A DNA stretch of 18,203 nt from JACQWX01 sp041662295. GTDB taxonomy: Bacteria > Elusimicrobiota > Elusimicrobia > UBA1565 > UBA9628. Location of the stretch: contig JBAZSR010000058.1 in NCBI GenBank assembly GCA_041662295.1, positions 1 through 18,203 of the forward strand. Direction: 5' to 3'. The stretch's first letter is position 1. Each line of letters opens with the position of its first letter. The notes below the pieces were generated by a model, which was not told where the DNA came from, searched no databases, and saw nothing but the letters and a program-made list of their open reading frames with translations. Made by a program: the position numbers and the translations under genes. Below, piece by piece: positions 7,313-14,380 of the stretch.

Positions 7313-10300
7313 CTACCTGGGGGTCAGGGTGGACCAGCCCGTCAAGCGCAGGTACAGCGAGCGGAGTTCCTGCAGGACCCTTTCTCCAGGCGAGAGCCGG
7401 GGCATGGTGTGGACCTCAGCGCGGTCGGGCTTCTGCTCCCATCCCCCCTCGGCCGCAGACGGCGTCTTCTCAATATCCTGGAGGGACTTCGCGGGAAGGC
7501 CCTTGAGAAAGCGGGGCGCGAAGAGGAAGAGGACCCCGGCAGCCACGAAGAGCAAGGACATGGGCAGGAGCATGCCTGGGAAGGCCGGGGTGTGCGCCTT
7601 GGCCATGAGGCTGAAGAAGCCGTAGCCCAGGGAGACCGCGGCGTTGAAGAGGGAGCTCTGCACGCCGATGAACCTCTCCGAGGACTCCTTCGGCACGTTC
7701 TTGTAGAAGTGGCTCGAGAGGGCCACGCTGGCCGGCCCGAAGAAGAGGCCCATCATCAGGACCGAGAGGAACAGGACCGGAATGTTGCCCCAGAACAGGA
7801 GCGGCAGGGCGATGAAGGAGAACCCGGCGCCCAGGTACTTGATCCAGCCCTTGTTCGTCATGCGGCCGCTCAGGGCCATGAGCAGGCCAGCGGCAGCCAG
7901 GACCGGACCCACGGCCAGCCAGTTGCCCGGGAAGAGCCTCAGGACCACCCAGGCCGCAGCCAGGCCGAGCACGCCCAGCCGGATGAGGGTCTGGCTGTTC
8001 ACGAGGCCGAGAAAGGGGAGGCGCGGCCGGCCGAGCGAGGCCTGGCTCGTGTTGGAGATGAGCTGTCCGAAGAAGAGCGCGCCCAGGAGGTTGCTCAGGA
8101 GCTCGGCCTTGCCTGCCTTGCCGACCAGGGTCTCGGCCATGAGCGGCAGACCGAAGTACTGCAGGGGGAAGAAGAGGAACGCGCCGGCCAGCATGAAGAG
8201 GAGCGTGTTGCGCAGGGACTTGTCCTGCCAGAGCTTGCCGAAGGTCCCGGTGCGCGTGATCCAGAACAGGAGCGCGATGGTCGCCGGGATGGTGCTGCCC
8301 AGGACGAAATAGAGGCCCAGCCCTGCCGCCAGAAGGACGCCCTCCTTCCAGTGCTTGAGGATATAGGAGTCGGCGCTCCGGAGCGTCGAGCCGGCAGCAG
8401 CGGAACCGCCCGGGGCAGCGGTCTGTGAGGGCTCGAGCTTGCTTGGGATGGTCTTCCAGATGATGGGCAGGATGACCAGGCCGTTCAAGGCCATGGAGAA
8501 CCAGTAGGGCAGCATGGGGTTGAACTTGTCCACGAGACTCCCGATGCCCACAATGAGGCCCAGGCCCACCTGGATGACCACGTAGTTGATCCAGGCCAGG
8601 GCGTTGAAGGTCCCCAGGTGCTTGCCCGAGAGCCGCTTGATGTAGATGTTCTCGGTGGTGATGACCGAGGAGCTCACCCAGCCGTTGGCGATGGAGGCCA
8701 GGAGCAAGGTCCAGAAGTTCATGAGCCCGAAGAGGGCCAGGACCGGCATGGCGGCCGCCAAGATACCGCGCACCGCGGTATTGAGGGCCATGGCGCCGCG
8801 CGCCGAGAGCTTCTGGGCGATGAGGCCGTTCAAGGGGCCGGTGGCGATGGCGGCCAGGGGCCCCAAGGCCATGAGCGCGCCGTAGCCGGCCACGCCCACG
8901 ACCGGGATGGCGATGAAGGGGTAGGCCACCGAGGTCAGCACGAAGGCGATGATGCTCAGGGTGCGCTGGGCGAAGAGCCCGCCGATGGCCTTACGGTCCA
9001 TGCCGTCGTCGCTCTTGGCCGCGAGCGCGGCCATGATCTCCTGGGTGGCGGCGTGGCCGTGCGACGGCCACACGAAGACGCGCTCGACCCGGGGATCCGC
9101 GGTCCCGCCCACGGCCAGGGCCAGGCCCTCGGGAGCGGCCTTGGTCATGTTGAGGTCCTCGACCCGCGAGTCGAAGAAGTGGTCGCCGACCATGAGGATC
9201 TTCCTGCCGGGCACCGGGACCGAGGGGAATTTCGCCGAGAGCTTCGAGGCTAGGCCTCGGAGCCGCTCGGGGAGGCGCTGGTGGATCTCGCGCAAGCGCA
9301 CGAGGTGGTCGCGGCCCGAGGCCAGCAGCTTGATCCCGAGCGACTTGTCGTACTTGCTGACCACGATGAAGGACGGCCGGGACGGGTTGCGGCTGTTGCG
9401 TCCGGAGATCGCAGCGGGCCTCACCCCGCGCCAGGAGAGCTCGCGCTCGAGCAGGCTGGTCGCGGCCGCGACCCCCGAACGGCTCGTGCCCACGGGCAGG
9501 AAGAGGGTGAACGAGAAATCCGTGATCTCGCCCGCGCGCTCGACCAGGGCTTGGCCGTAGCGCGCCTTGACGACCGCGGACGCCTCGAGGATGGACTTGC
9601 GCTCGGACTCGGTCCAGGGGTCCTGCTTCGAGACGACCTGGGCCGAGCCCTTGCTGTCGAAGACGAGCACGCGGGCCCCGCGGCTGGCGCCGATCACGAG
9701 ACCCTTCTTCTGCTCCGGCGCGAGGGTAGCCAGGGAATCGAGGACCGTCTCTCCGCTCATGTCCTCCGCCCGGTCCGAGCGGGCGGTCAGGATCATGAGC
9801 TCGACGCCCGCGTCCGTGACGGCCTTGAGGGCCGCGCCGGTCTCGGGGGAAGCCTGGCGCTGGTTGCGCTCGAGGGTGTCGTCGTAATCGAACGCCGCGG
9901 CCTCGGGCTTGTCATCCCGGAGGGAGCGGAGGATCTCGTCGGCGTGCTGCCGAGAGACCGGCGGCAGGCTGACGACCTCGCCGAGGGACGCGAGAGCCTG
10001 GAGGGCCTTGCGCTTGACCTCGTAATCCTGGGCCCCGGCCTCGGGATCGGCCCGGCCGAGGGACTTGAGGGAGGCCTTGGCCTCGTCACCGCCCGCCTTG
10101 GCGATGGCCGTGACCGCGGAGACCCTGTCTTGGAAGGAGACGCTGGGATCGTTGGCGATGGCCTCGAGTTCCAGGAGGGACTTGGCCGGGACACCCGCCG
10201 CGGCATCGGCCGGAGAGGCGCTGAACGACGCCAGGCGGCCCGAAGTCTGGAACGCGGAGGCCTGAGCCGAGAAGGACGGGACCGCTGAGACCGCGGCCTC

Positions 10301-10780
10301 GGCGCCGGCCAAGAGGTCGGCGTCCTCGTAGACCTGGTCCAGGGCGGCCTGCTTGCCCTCCTCGTCTCGAGCCTCGACAAGACCGCTGACCCCGGTCTTC
10401 AGAGCGCCGAAGGAAGCGACAGGGTTCGGGGCCGCGTTCGGCACAACAGCCGGGACAGCCATGGCCGGGACGACAAGCGTCGGGACAGCGTTCTCGACCT
10501 TGATGCTGGGCGCGGCTCCGGACCCGTTGAGCGCCGGGAGGCTCGGCTCCAGATTCGGAAGACTACCAGCGGAAAGAGCCTGGGGAGCGGATAAGCCCTG
10601 AACTCCTGGCAGGCTGACCTTGATGGCCGGTACAGCACCTGATGCGGCGCCGCCTGTCCTGCCGCGGATGACCTGCGCCGCGGCTTCGTAGGAGGCAGGG
10701 CCGGGGATGAGGCCCAAGATGGAGAAAACAACGATGACGCTGAGCGTTTTCTTCAGCCAGGAACCCGGCCAGCGCCTCAT
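7313..10780 (-). CDS. Signal-anchored HAD phosphatase-MFS transporter fusion
   Basis: 1155 residues from the ATG at 10780; a longer frame opens at a TTG (10822) but crosses the promoter region. In order: (1) a signal-like N-terminus, two Lys then a hydrophobic core (about 12-28) and AAAQ; (2) an Ala/Pro/Val-rich, low-complexity stretch (about 40-200); (3) HEAT-like helices (about 202-270); (4) a HAD-superfamily phosphatase (about 292-590) with nucleophile Asp298 and acid Asp300 in FDYDDT, Thr332 in ILTARSD, Lys476/479, and acidic Asp533/Asp537 in GDHFFDSRVED, with a large cap (345-470) between motifs II and III as in type IIB HADs; (5) an MFS-type domain of about 12 membrane helices (about 603-1090, with a central loop at 776-810), and a cytoplasmic tail. 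All HAD catalytic residues are present. One reading is a transporter coupled to phosphate removal from its solute. The substrate is unknown. Confidence 0.88.
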   Translation of the reverse strand: MRRWPGSWLKKTLSVIVVFSILGLIPGPASYEAAAQVIRGRTGGAASGAVPAIKVSLPGVQGLSAPQALSAGSLPNLEPSLPALNGSGAAPSIKVENAVPTLVVPAMAVPAVVPNAAPNPVASFGALKTGVSGLVEARDEEGKQAALDQVYEDADLLAGAEAAVSAVPSFSAQASAFQTSGRLASFSASPADAAAGVPAKSLLELEAIANDPSVSFQDRVSAVTAIAKAGGDEAKASLKSLGRADPEAGAQDYEVKRKALQALASLGEVVSLPPVSRQHADEILRSLRDDKPEAAAFDYDDTLERNQRQASPETGAALKAVTDAGVELMILTARSDRAEDMSGETVLDSLATLAPEQKKGLVIGASRGARVLVFDSKGSAQVVSKQDPWTESERKSILEASAVVKARYGQALVERAGEITDFSFTLFLPVGTSRSGVAAATSLLERELSWRGVRPAAISGRNSRNPSRPSFIVVSKYDKSLGIKLLASGRDHLVRLREIHQRLPERLRGLASKLSAKFPSVPVPGRKILMVGDHFFDSRVEDLNMTKAAPEGLALAVGGTADPRVERVFVWPSHGHAATQEIMAALAAKSDDGMDRKAIGGLFAQRTLSIIAFVLTSVAYPFIAIPVVGVAGYGALMALGPLAAIATGPLNGLIAQKLSARGAMALNTAVRGILAAAMPVLALFGLMNFWTLLLASIANGWVSSSVITTENIYIKRLSGKHLGTFNALAWINYVVIQVGLGLIVGIGSLVDKFNPMLPYWFSMALNGLVILPIIWKTIPSKLEPSQTAAPGGSAAAGSTLRSADSYILKHWKEGVLLAAGLGLYFVLGSTIPATIALLFWITRTGTFGKLWQDKSLRNTLLFMLAGAFLFFPLQYFGLPLMAETLVGKAGKAELLSNLLGALFFGQLISNTSQASLGRPRLPFLGLVNSQTLIRLGVLGLAAAWVVLRLFPGNWLAVGPVLAAAGLLMALSGRMTNKGWIKYLGAGFSFIALPLLFWGNIPVLFLSVLMMGLFFGPASVALSSHFYKNVPKESSERFIGVQSSLFNAAVSLGYGFFSLMAKAHTPAFPGMLLPMSLLFVAAGVLFLFAPRFLKGLPAKSLQDIEKTPSAAEGGWEQKPDRAEVHTMPRLSPGERVLQELRSLYLRLTGWSTLTPR

Positions 10781-10806
10781 ATCATAAGGATAACCGTTCT
10801 TATGAT
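10781..10806. repeat. 8-bp inverted repeat in the HAD-MFS upstream region
   Basis: ATCATAAG (10781-10788) and CTTATGAT (10799-10806) form a perfect inverted repeat around a 10-base spacer directly before the start codon of the HAD-MFS gene. The spacer holds TATCCT on the minus strand, a possible -10 box ending six bases before the ATG. It could be an operator. The core CTTATGA/TCATAAG recurs in the large inverted repeat at 12662-12727. Confidence 0.45.
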
Positions 10807-10889
10807 GACAGAGAGGGCCCAACGGGCAGGAAAACAGCGGAAATAGGACCTACCCTGCGGGACCGATCGGCCCACCTAGGGGATGAGGA

Positions 10890-10904
10890 AGTCTCGCGGA
10901 GACT
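10890..10904 (-). terminator. Weak hairpin at the ftcD stop codon
   Basis: AGTCTC and GAGACT pair around a 3-base loop, overlapping the ftcD stop codon. Only a short TCCTC follows on the minus strand instead of a T-run, so intrinsic termination is doubtful and read-through into the HAD-MFS gene 122 bases downstream is possible. Confidence 0.25.
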
Positions 10905-12651
10905 AGCGGGCCCCGGCCCGGACAGCCCTGCGGGTCTTCGGCTTGCCGGCCCCGCGGACCTTGGCCGCGGGCTCTCGCAGGGCGGCCCGGAGCTTCTTGG
11001 CCACGGCCGCGTCGAGGCTCGCAGACTTCGCGTTGACCTGCCGCAGCAGGCTGTTGGCCTTCTCCAAAGTGCGGCCGGCCCAGGCTTTGTCCTTGATGGA
11101 GGCGAGGTTGATGAGGACGTTGTAGTACGCGCCCCACGCACCGGCCCGGGCCATGAGCGAGGCCACGCCCGCATCCGACAGGGAGTTGGGGTTGCCCTTC
11201 TCGGCCGCGGACTTCGCGCAATCGAGGCTCGGCACGCAGCGCTCGAGCACGGCAAGAGGCTCTAGGGTCGCGGCCTTGGTCGCGTCCTGGATGGCCTTGG
11301 ACCGGGCCGCCGCGGCCTCGGGGTCGGCCTTGGGCAGACCGAAGGCGTCCATGACCTTGTTGAAGGCCGCGGTGTCGTCGTCCACGGCCTTGAGCTGGGC
11401 CGCCATGAGGGCCTGTGCCTTGACCGCCATGGCCTCCATCTCGTCGTGGACCGCCTCGAAGCCTTTCTTCTCGAAGGTCAGGCCCGAGACCATGGCCGAA
11501 AGCCCCGCGGACAGGGCGCCGGAGAGGGCGGCCACGGACCCGCCGCCAGGGGCCGGGGAGCGCGAGGCGAGCTCTCCCAGGAAGGCTGCCACAGGCTTGG
11601 CCGCCAGGGAGGCGGGCCTGCGGAAGCGCTCCTCGATGACCTTCTGCGAAGGATCGAAGGGGGACACGTCCCTCAAGCCCAGGGACTGGATCGCGGTCTC
11701 AACGATCTCCGCGTCCGAGACCCCGCGGCTTGAGCCTTGCTTCCTCAGGAAGTGCCGGCCCGCGTCCATGAGCACGCTGGCGGGCACCATGCCCACGACC
11801 TCGGAGCCCGTAACCCGCACCCCGATCTTCGAGCCCAGATCGCAGCAGGCGTCGTAGACCGAGTGGAGCGGCGCGGCCGAGAGGTCGAGGATGTTGATGG
11901 TCACCTGGGCCCGCTTGTACTCCGGGATGTACCAGCCCGTTGCCTGCACGCCTTTGAAGAGGCCGGGCTCGCGCAGGTCCTTGCCGTCCGGACCGACCTC
12001 CTTGTTGCCGGAGGCGTCGCGCCTGAGGCGGCCGGACTCGCGGATGGTGAAGGCGATCTCCTTGGCCTGCGCCACGCTGGAGGTGTTGAGGTTCACGTTG
12101 TAGGCGATGAGGAAATTCCTGGCCCCTACCGCGGTCGCGCCCGCCTTGGCGTTGAACTTGGAGGGCCCGAAGTCCGGCTTCCACTCCGGCTTCTTGAGCT
12201 TGTCCTCCAAAGCCTCGTACTCGCCCGCGCGGATGTCGGGCAGGCGCCGGCGCTCCGGCCTTGTCGCGGCCTCGGCGTAGAGATAGACAGGGATGCCCAA
12301 CTCCCGGCCCAGGCGCTCGCCGAGCCGGCGGGCGAGTTCCACGCAGTCCTGCATGGTCACCCCGGCGATGGGCACGAAGGGACACACGTCGCAGGCGCCT
12401 TGGCGCGCATGCGCGCCCTTGTGCCGCCGCATGTCGATGAGCTCCACGCCCTTCTTCACGGCCTGAAACGCTGCCTCCAGCACGTCCTCCGGAGCTCCCG
12501 CGAAGGTGTAGACCGTGCGGTTGGTGGCAGCCCCTGGGTCCACGTCGAGCACGGCCACGCCCGGCACGCTCCGGGCGGCGTCGGCGATGGCGTCGATGAC
12601 CTTCCGGTCGCGTCCTTCGCTGAAATTGGGCACGCATTCCACTAGTTTCAT
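10903..12651 (-). CDS. ftcD: Glutamate formimidoyltransferase / formimidoyl-THF cyclodeaminase
   Basis: A 582-residue bifunctional folate enzyme in the same domain order as vertebrate FTCD. Residues 1 to about 335 are the formiminotransferase, which moves the formimino group from N-formimino-glutamate to THF: VECVPNFSEGRD, TNRTVYTF, RRHKGAHARQGACDVCPFVP with His81 matching the catalytic His82 of the mammalian enzyme, RAGEYEALEDKL and FGPSKF. Residues about 350-550 are the cyclodeaminase, which releases ammonia to give methenyl-THF: SRSPAPGGGSVAALSGAL, VDDDTAAF (423-430) and GAYYNVLINL. A basic Ala/Lys/Arg tail ends the protein. An insertion of about 25 residues (210-235) is absent from mammalian FTCD. 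The start is the ATG at 12651, set by homology and by GGAG six bases upstream. No histidine-degradation genes are adjacent. The leader carries the perfect 66-bp palindrome. Confidence 0.96.
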   Translation of the reverse strand: MKLVECVPNFSEGRDRKVIDAIADAARSVPGVAVLDVDPGAATNRTVYTFAGAPEDVLEAAFQAVKKGVELIDMRRHKGAHARQGACDVCPFVPIAGVTMQDCVELARRLGERLGRELGIPVYLYAEAATRPERRRLPDIRAGEYEALEDKLKKPEWKPDFGPSKFNAKAGATAVGARNFLIAYNVNLNTSSVAQAKEIAFTIRESGRLRRDASGNKEVGPDGKDLREPGLFKGVQATGWYIPEYKRAQVTINILDLSAAPLHSVYDACCDLGSKIGVRVTGSEVVGMVPASVLMDAGRHFLRKQGSSRGVSDAEIVETAIQSLGLRDVSPFDPSQKVIEERFRRPASLAAKPVAAFLGELASRSPAPGGGSVAALSGALSAGLSAMVSGLTFEKKGFEAVHDEMEAMAVKAQALMAAQLKAVDDDTAAFNKVMDAFGLPKADPEAAAARSKAIQDATKAATLEPLAVLERCVPSLDCAKSAAEKGNPNSLSDAGVASLMARAGAWGAYYNVLINLASIKDKAWAGRTLEKANSLLRQVNAKSASLDAAVAKKLRAALREPAAKVRGAGKPKTRRAVRAGAR

Positions 12652-12661
12652 TAGGATCTCC

Positions 12662-12727
12662 AGGGTGTCACACCTCAACTTATGAAACTTATTGAAATAA
12701 GTTTCATAAGTTGAGGTGTGACACCCT
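12662..12727. repeat. Perfect 32-bp-arm inverted repeat between divergent operons
   Basis: Bases 12662-12693 are the exact reverse complement of 12696-12727, separated only by GA. The outer part of each arm contains GGTGT-N-ACACC, itself a small palindrome. The inner part is AT-rich and holds repeated ACTTAT units (ACTTATGAA, ACTTATTGAA and their complements), unlike the GC-rich surroundings. The right arm contains TTGAGG (12711-12716), a possible -35 of the rightward gene. On the ftcD side the arm ends where the GGAG ribosome-binding site begins. It could be a tandem operator for a dimeric repressor, an RNA hairpin in the ftcD leader, or a small mobile palindrome. Confidence 0.95.
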
Positions 12728-12741
12728 TCGTATTATATAGT
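12711..12741 (+). promoter_or_regulatory. Putative promoter of the sugar-nucleotide operon
   Basis: TTGAGG (12711-12716) lies 17 bases before TATATA (12734-12739) and 19 before TATAGT (12736-12741). The latter ends eight bases before the ATG at 12750 and no ribosome-binding site is present, so the message is probably leaderless. The -35 lies within the palindrome's right arm. Confidence 0.5.
12732..12737 (-). promoter_or_regulatory. Putative -10 box for ftcD
   Basis: The minus strand reads TATAAT here, a perfect -10 consensus. A start about seven bases on would place the whole palindrome in the roughly 75-base ftcD leader. No good -35 is visible, and the box overlaps the rightward -10, so the two directions probably compete. 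Confidence 0.45.
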
Positions 12742-12749
12742 ATTCCAAT

Positions 12750-13757
12750 ATGAACGTCGTTGTCGTGGGATGCGGACGCTGGGGCCCCCTGCACGTGCGG
12801 GTCTTCAGCAGTTTGCCAGGATCGAAGGTCGTCGCGGCAGTGGACATCGACCCGAAGCGCCTCGTCCGGCTCAGGGAGCTCCATCCGGGCCTGACCTGCG
12901 GGACCGACCTGCGCCGGATCCTCCGGACCGTCAAGGCCGAGGCCCTCGTGGTCGCCACCCCCTCCTCGACCCACACCCCCATCGTGCGCCAGGCCCTTGA
13001 AGCAGGCCTTCACGTCCTGTGCGAGAAGCCGATGTGCCTGAAGGCCTCCGAGGCCCTCGAGCTCGGCGCCCTGGCCCGGAAGAAGAAGCGCGTCCTCATG
13101 ACGGGCCACATCTTCCTGTTCAACGCCGGGATCGTCAAGCTCAAGGAGCTCCTGAAGTCGGGTGAGCTCGGCCGCGTCCGCTACCTCTCCTTCAACCGGA
13201 CGAACCTGGGCCCCATCCGCAGCGACGTCAACGCGGCCTTCGACCTGGGGGCCCACGACGTGTCCATCGCCAACTGGCTCCTGGACGCCGAACCCTCCTC
13301 CGTCAGCGCCACCGGAGGCGTGTTCCTCCAGAAGCGCATCCACGACGTCTTCTTCGCGACCCTCCAGTACCCCAAAGGGGTCCTCGCGCACATCCAGGGC
13401 TCCTGGCTCAACCCGAAGAAGGTCCGCCAGCTCACGGTGGTGGGCAGCAAGAAGATGGTGGCCTGGGACGACCTGGAGCTCAACACCCCCCTGGCCGTCT
13501 ATGACTGCGGGGCCAACGTCACGGCCGACTACTCCAGCTACGGCGAGTTCCTGCGCGTCTCCATGTGGGACGGCGACGTCCGGCTCCCCAAGGTCCGCGT
13601 CGAGGAGCCCCTCCGGGTCCAGGACCAGGCCTTCCTCGAAGCGGTCCGGACCGGGAAGGTCCCCCGCTCGGACGCGGGCTTCTCCGCCGAGGTGGTCCGC
13701 GTCCTCGAGGCGGTCAACGAATCCCTGGCCCAGGACGGCGCCCCGGTCAGCCTGTGA
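12750..13757 (+). CDS. Gfo/Idh/MocA-family NAD(P)-dependent oxidoreductase, nucleotide-sugar type
   Basis: 335 residues. The N-terminal Rossmann fold has GCGRWG (7-12), an acidic Asp32 at the end of strand 2 that favours NAD, ATPSSTH (69-75) and CEKP (91-94), where the Lys is a family catalytic residue. The C-terminal sheet domain carries FDLGAHDVSIANWLL with His169-Asp170 in the usual active-site position. The C-terminal part (KVRVEEPLRVQDQAFLEAVRTGK) resembles enzymes that oxidise the 3-hydroxyl of UDP-GlcNAc or UDP-GlcNAcA (GnnA, WlbA/WbpB). The next two genes, an acyltransferase and a DegT aminotransferase, complete a 3-oxo to 3-amino to 3-acylamino pathway, so I infer a 3-dehydrogenase role. 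The exact sugar is not determined; no UDP-sugar 6-dehydrogenase is in the window. Its TGA overlaps the next GTG as GTGA. Confidence 0.9.
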   Translation: MNVVVVGCGRWGPLHVRVFSSLPGSKVVAAVDIDPKRLVRLRELHPGLTCGTDLRRILRTVKAEALVVATPSSTHTPIVRQALEAGLHVLCEKPMCLKASEALELGALARKKKRVLMTGHIFLFNAGIVKLKELLKSGELGRVRYLSFNRTNLGPIRSDVNAAFDLGAHDVSIANWLLDAEPSSVSATGGVFLQKRIHDVFFATLQYPKGVLAHIQGSWLNPKKVRQLTVVGSKKMVAWDDLELNTPLAVYDCGANVTADYSSYGEFLRVSMWDGDVRLPKVRVEEPLRVQDQAFLEAVRTGKVPRSDAGFSAEVVRVLEAVNESLAQDGAPVSL

Positions 13758-14380
13758 AGCGCCCTTCCTCCCCGATTATGAACGAACCCTTCATCCATCC
13801 CAAAGCCCTGGTCGAGACGGCCGACATCGGGCCCGGCACCCGCGTGTGGGCCTTCGCCCAGGTCATGAAAGGCGCCAAGGTCGGCGCGGACTGCAACATC
13901 TGCGGATACTGCTTCATCGAGGCCGGGGGCGTGGTCGGAGACGGCTGCGTGCTCAAGAACGGCGTCCTGGTCTGGGAGGGCGTGACCCTCGAGGACGGCG
14001 TCTTCGTGGGTCCGGCCGCGGTGTTCACCAACGACCGCTGGCCGCGCTCGCGAAACGTCGCGGCCACGAAGGCGCGCAAGCTTGAGGACAAGGGCTGGCT
14101 CGTGAAGACCCGGGTCAGGACCGGCGCCTCCATCGGCGCCCGGGCGGTCATCGTCGCGGGCGTCGAGCTCGGAGAGTACTGCCTCGTGGGAGCAGGCGCG
14201 GTCGTGACCAAAGACGTCGCCCCCTACTCCATCGTGGCCGGGGTGCCGGCCCGGCCCGCGGGCTGGGTCTGCGCCTGCGGCCTGCCCTTGAAGCCCAGCC
14301 GCGGCAAAGCCCGCTGCGCGACCTGCGGGGCGGCCTACTCCCTGAAGGGCAAGGTCCTCAGGAGGACCGATGGCCGCTAA
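13754..14380 (+). CDS. Left-handed beta-helix N-acyltransferase with C-terminal zinc ribbon
   Basis: 208 residues from the GTG at 13754, chosen because it overlaps the upstream stop as GTGA, a junction used elsewhere in this window. The ATG at 13778 (200 residues) is an alternative; neither has a clear ribosome-binding site. FIHPKALVETADIG is followed by hexapeptide turns through about residue 160, interrupted by a loop with VFTNDRWPRS and typical of sugar-nucleotide N-acetyltransferases of the WbpD/WlbB type. AGVPARPAGWV closes the helix. The C-terminal tail has Cys173, Cys175, Cys188 and Cys191 (CAC then CATC), a likely zinc ribbon in place of the short ending seen in WbpD. Expected role: acylate the 3-amino group made by the next gene's product, using an acyl-CoA, in the cytoplasm. 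Its 3' end overlaps the aminotransferase start by 11 bases. Confidence 0.9.
   Translation: MKRPSSPIMNEPFIHPKALVETADIGPGTRVWAFAQVMKGAKVGADCNICGYCFIEAGGVVGDGCVLKNGVLVWEGVTLEDGVFVGPAAVFTNDRWPRSRNVAATKARKLEDKGWLVKTRVRTGASIGARAVIVAGVELGEYCLVGAGAVVTKDVAPYSIVAGVPARPAGWVCACGLPLKPSRGKARCATCGAAYSLKGKVLRRTDGR

Noticed and set aside
9281..10288. Open + frame opposite the HAD domain, and a similar one at 7409-8428 opposite the MFS domain
   Set aside because: Antisense shadows; the minus strand has intact HAD motifs and membrane helices with proper codon use.
10781..10822. Earlier TTG start for the HAD-MFS protein
   Set aside because: It adds 14 residues, without signal character, that cross the inverted repeat and likely promoter; the ATG at 10780 gives a normal basic-hydrophobic N-terminus.
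11737..12645. Open + frame opposite ftcD
   Set aside because: His/Gly/Val-rich shadow of a highly conserved enzyme on the other strand.
12652..12678. Earlier start for ftcD
   Set aside because: It would begin inside the palindrome; homologues begin at MKLVECVPNFSEG and a ribosome-binding site precedes 12651.
12662..12727. The palindrome as an ordinary intrinsic terminator
   Set aside because: It lies upstream of both divergent genes, its inner stem is AT-rich, and no T-run follows on either strand.
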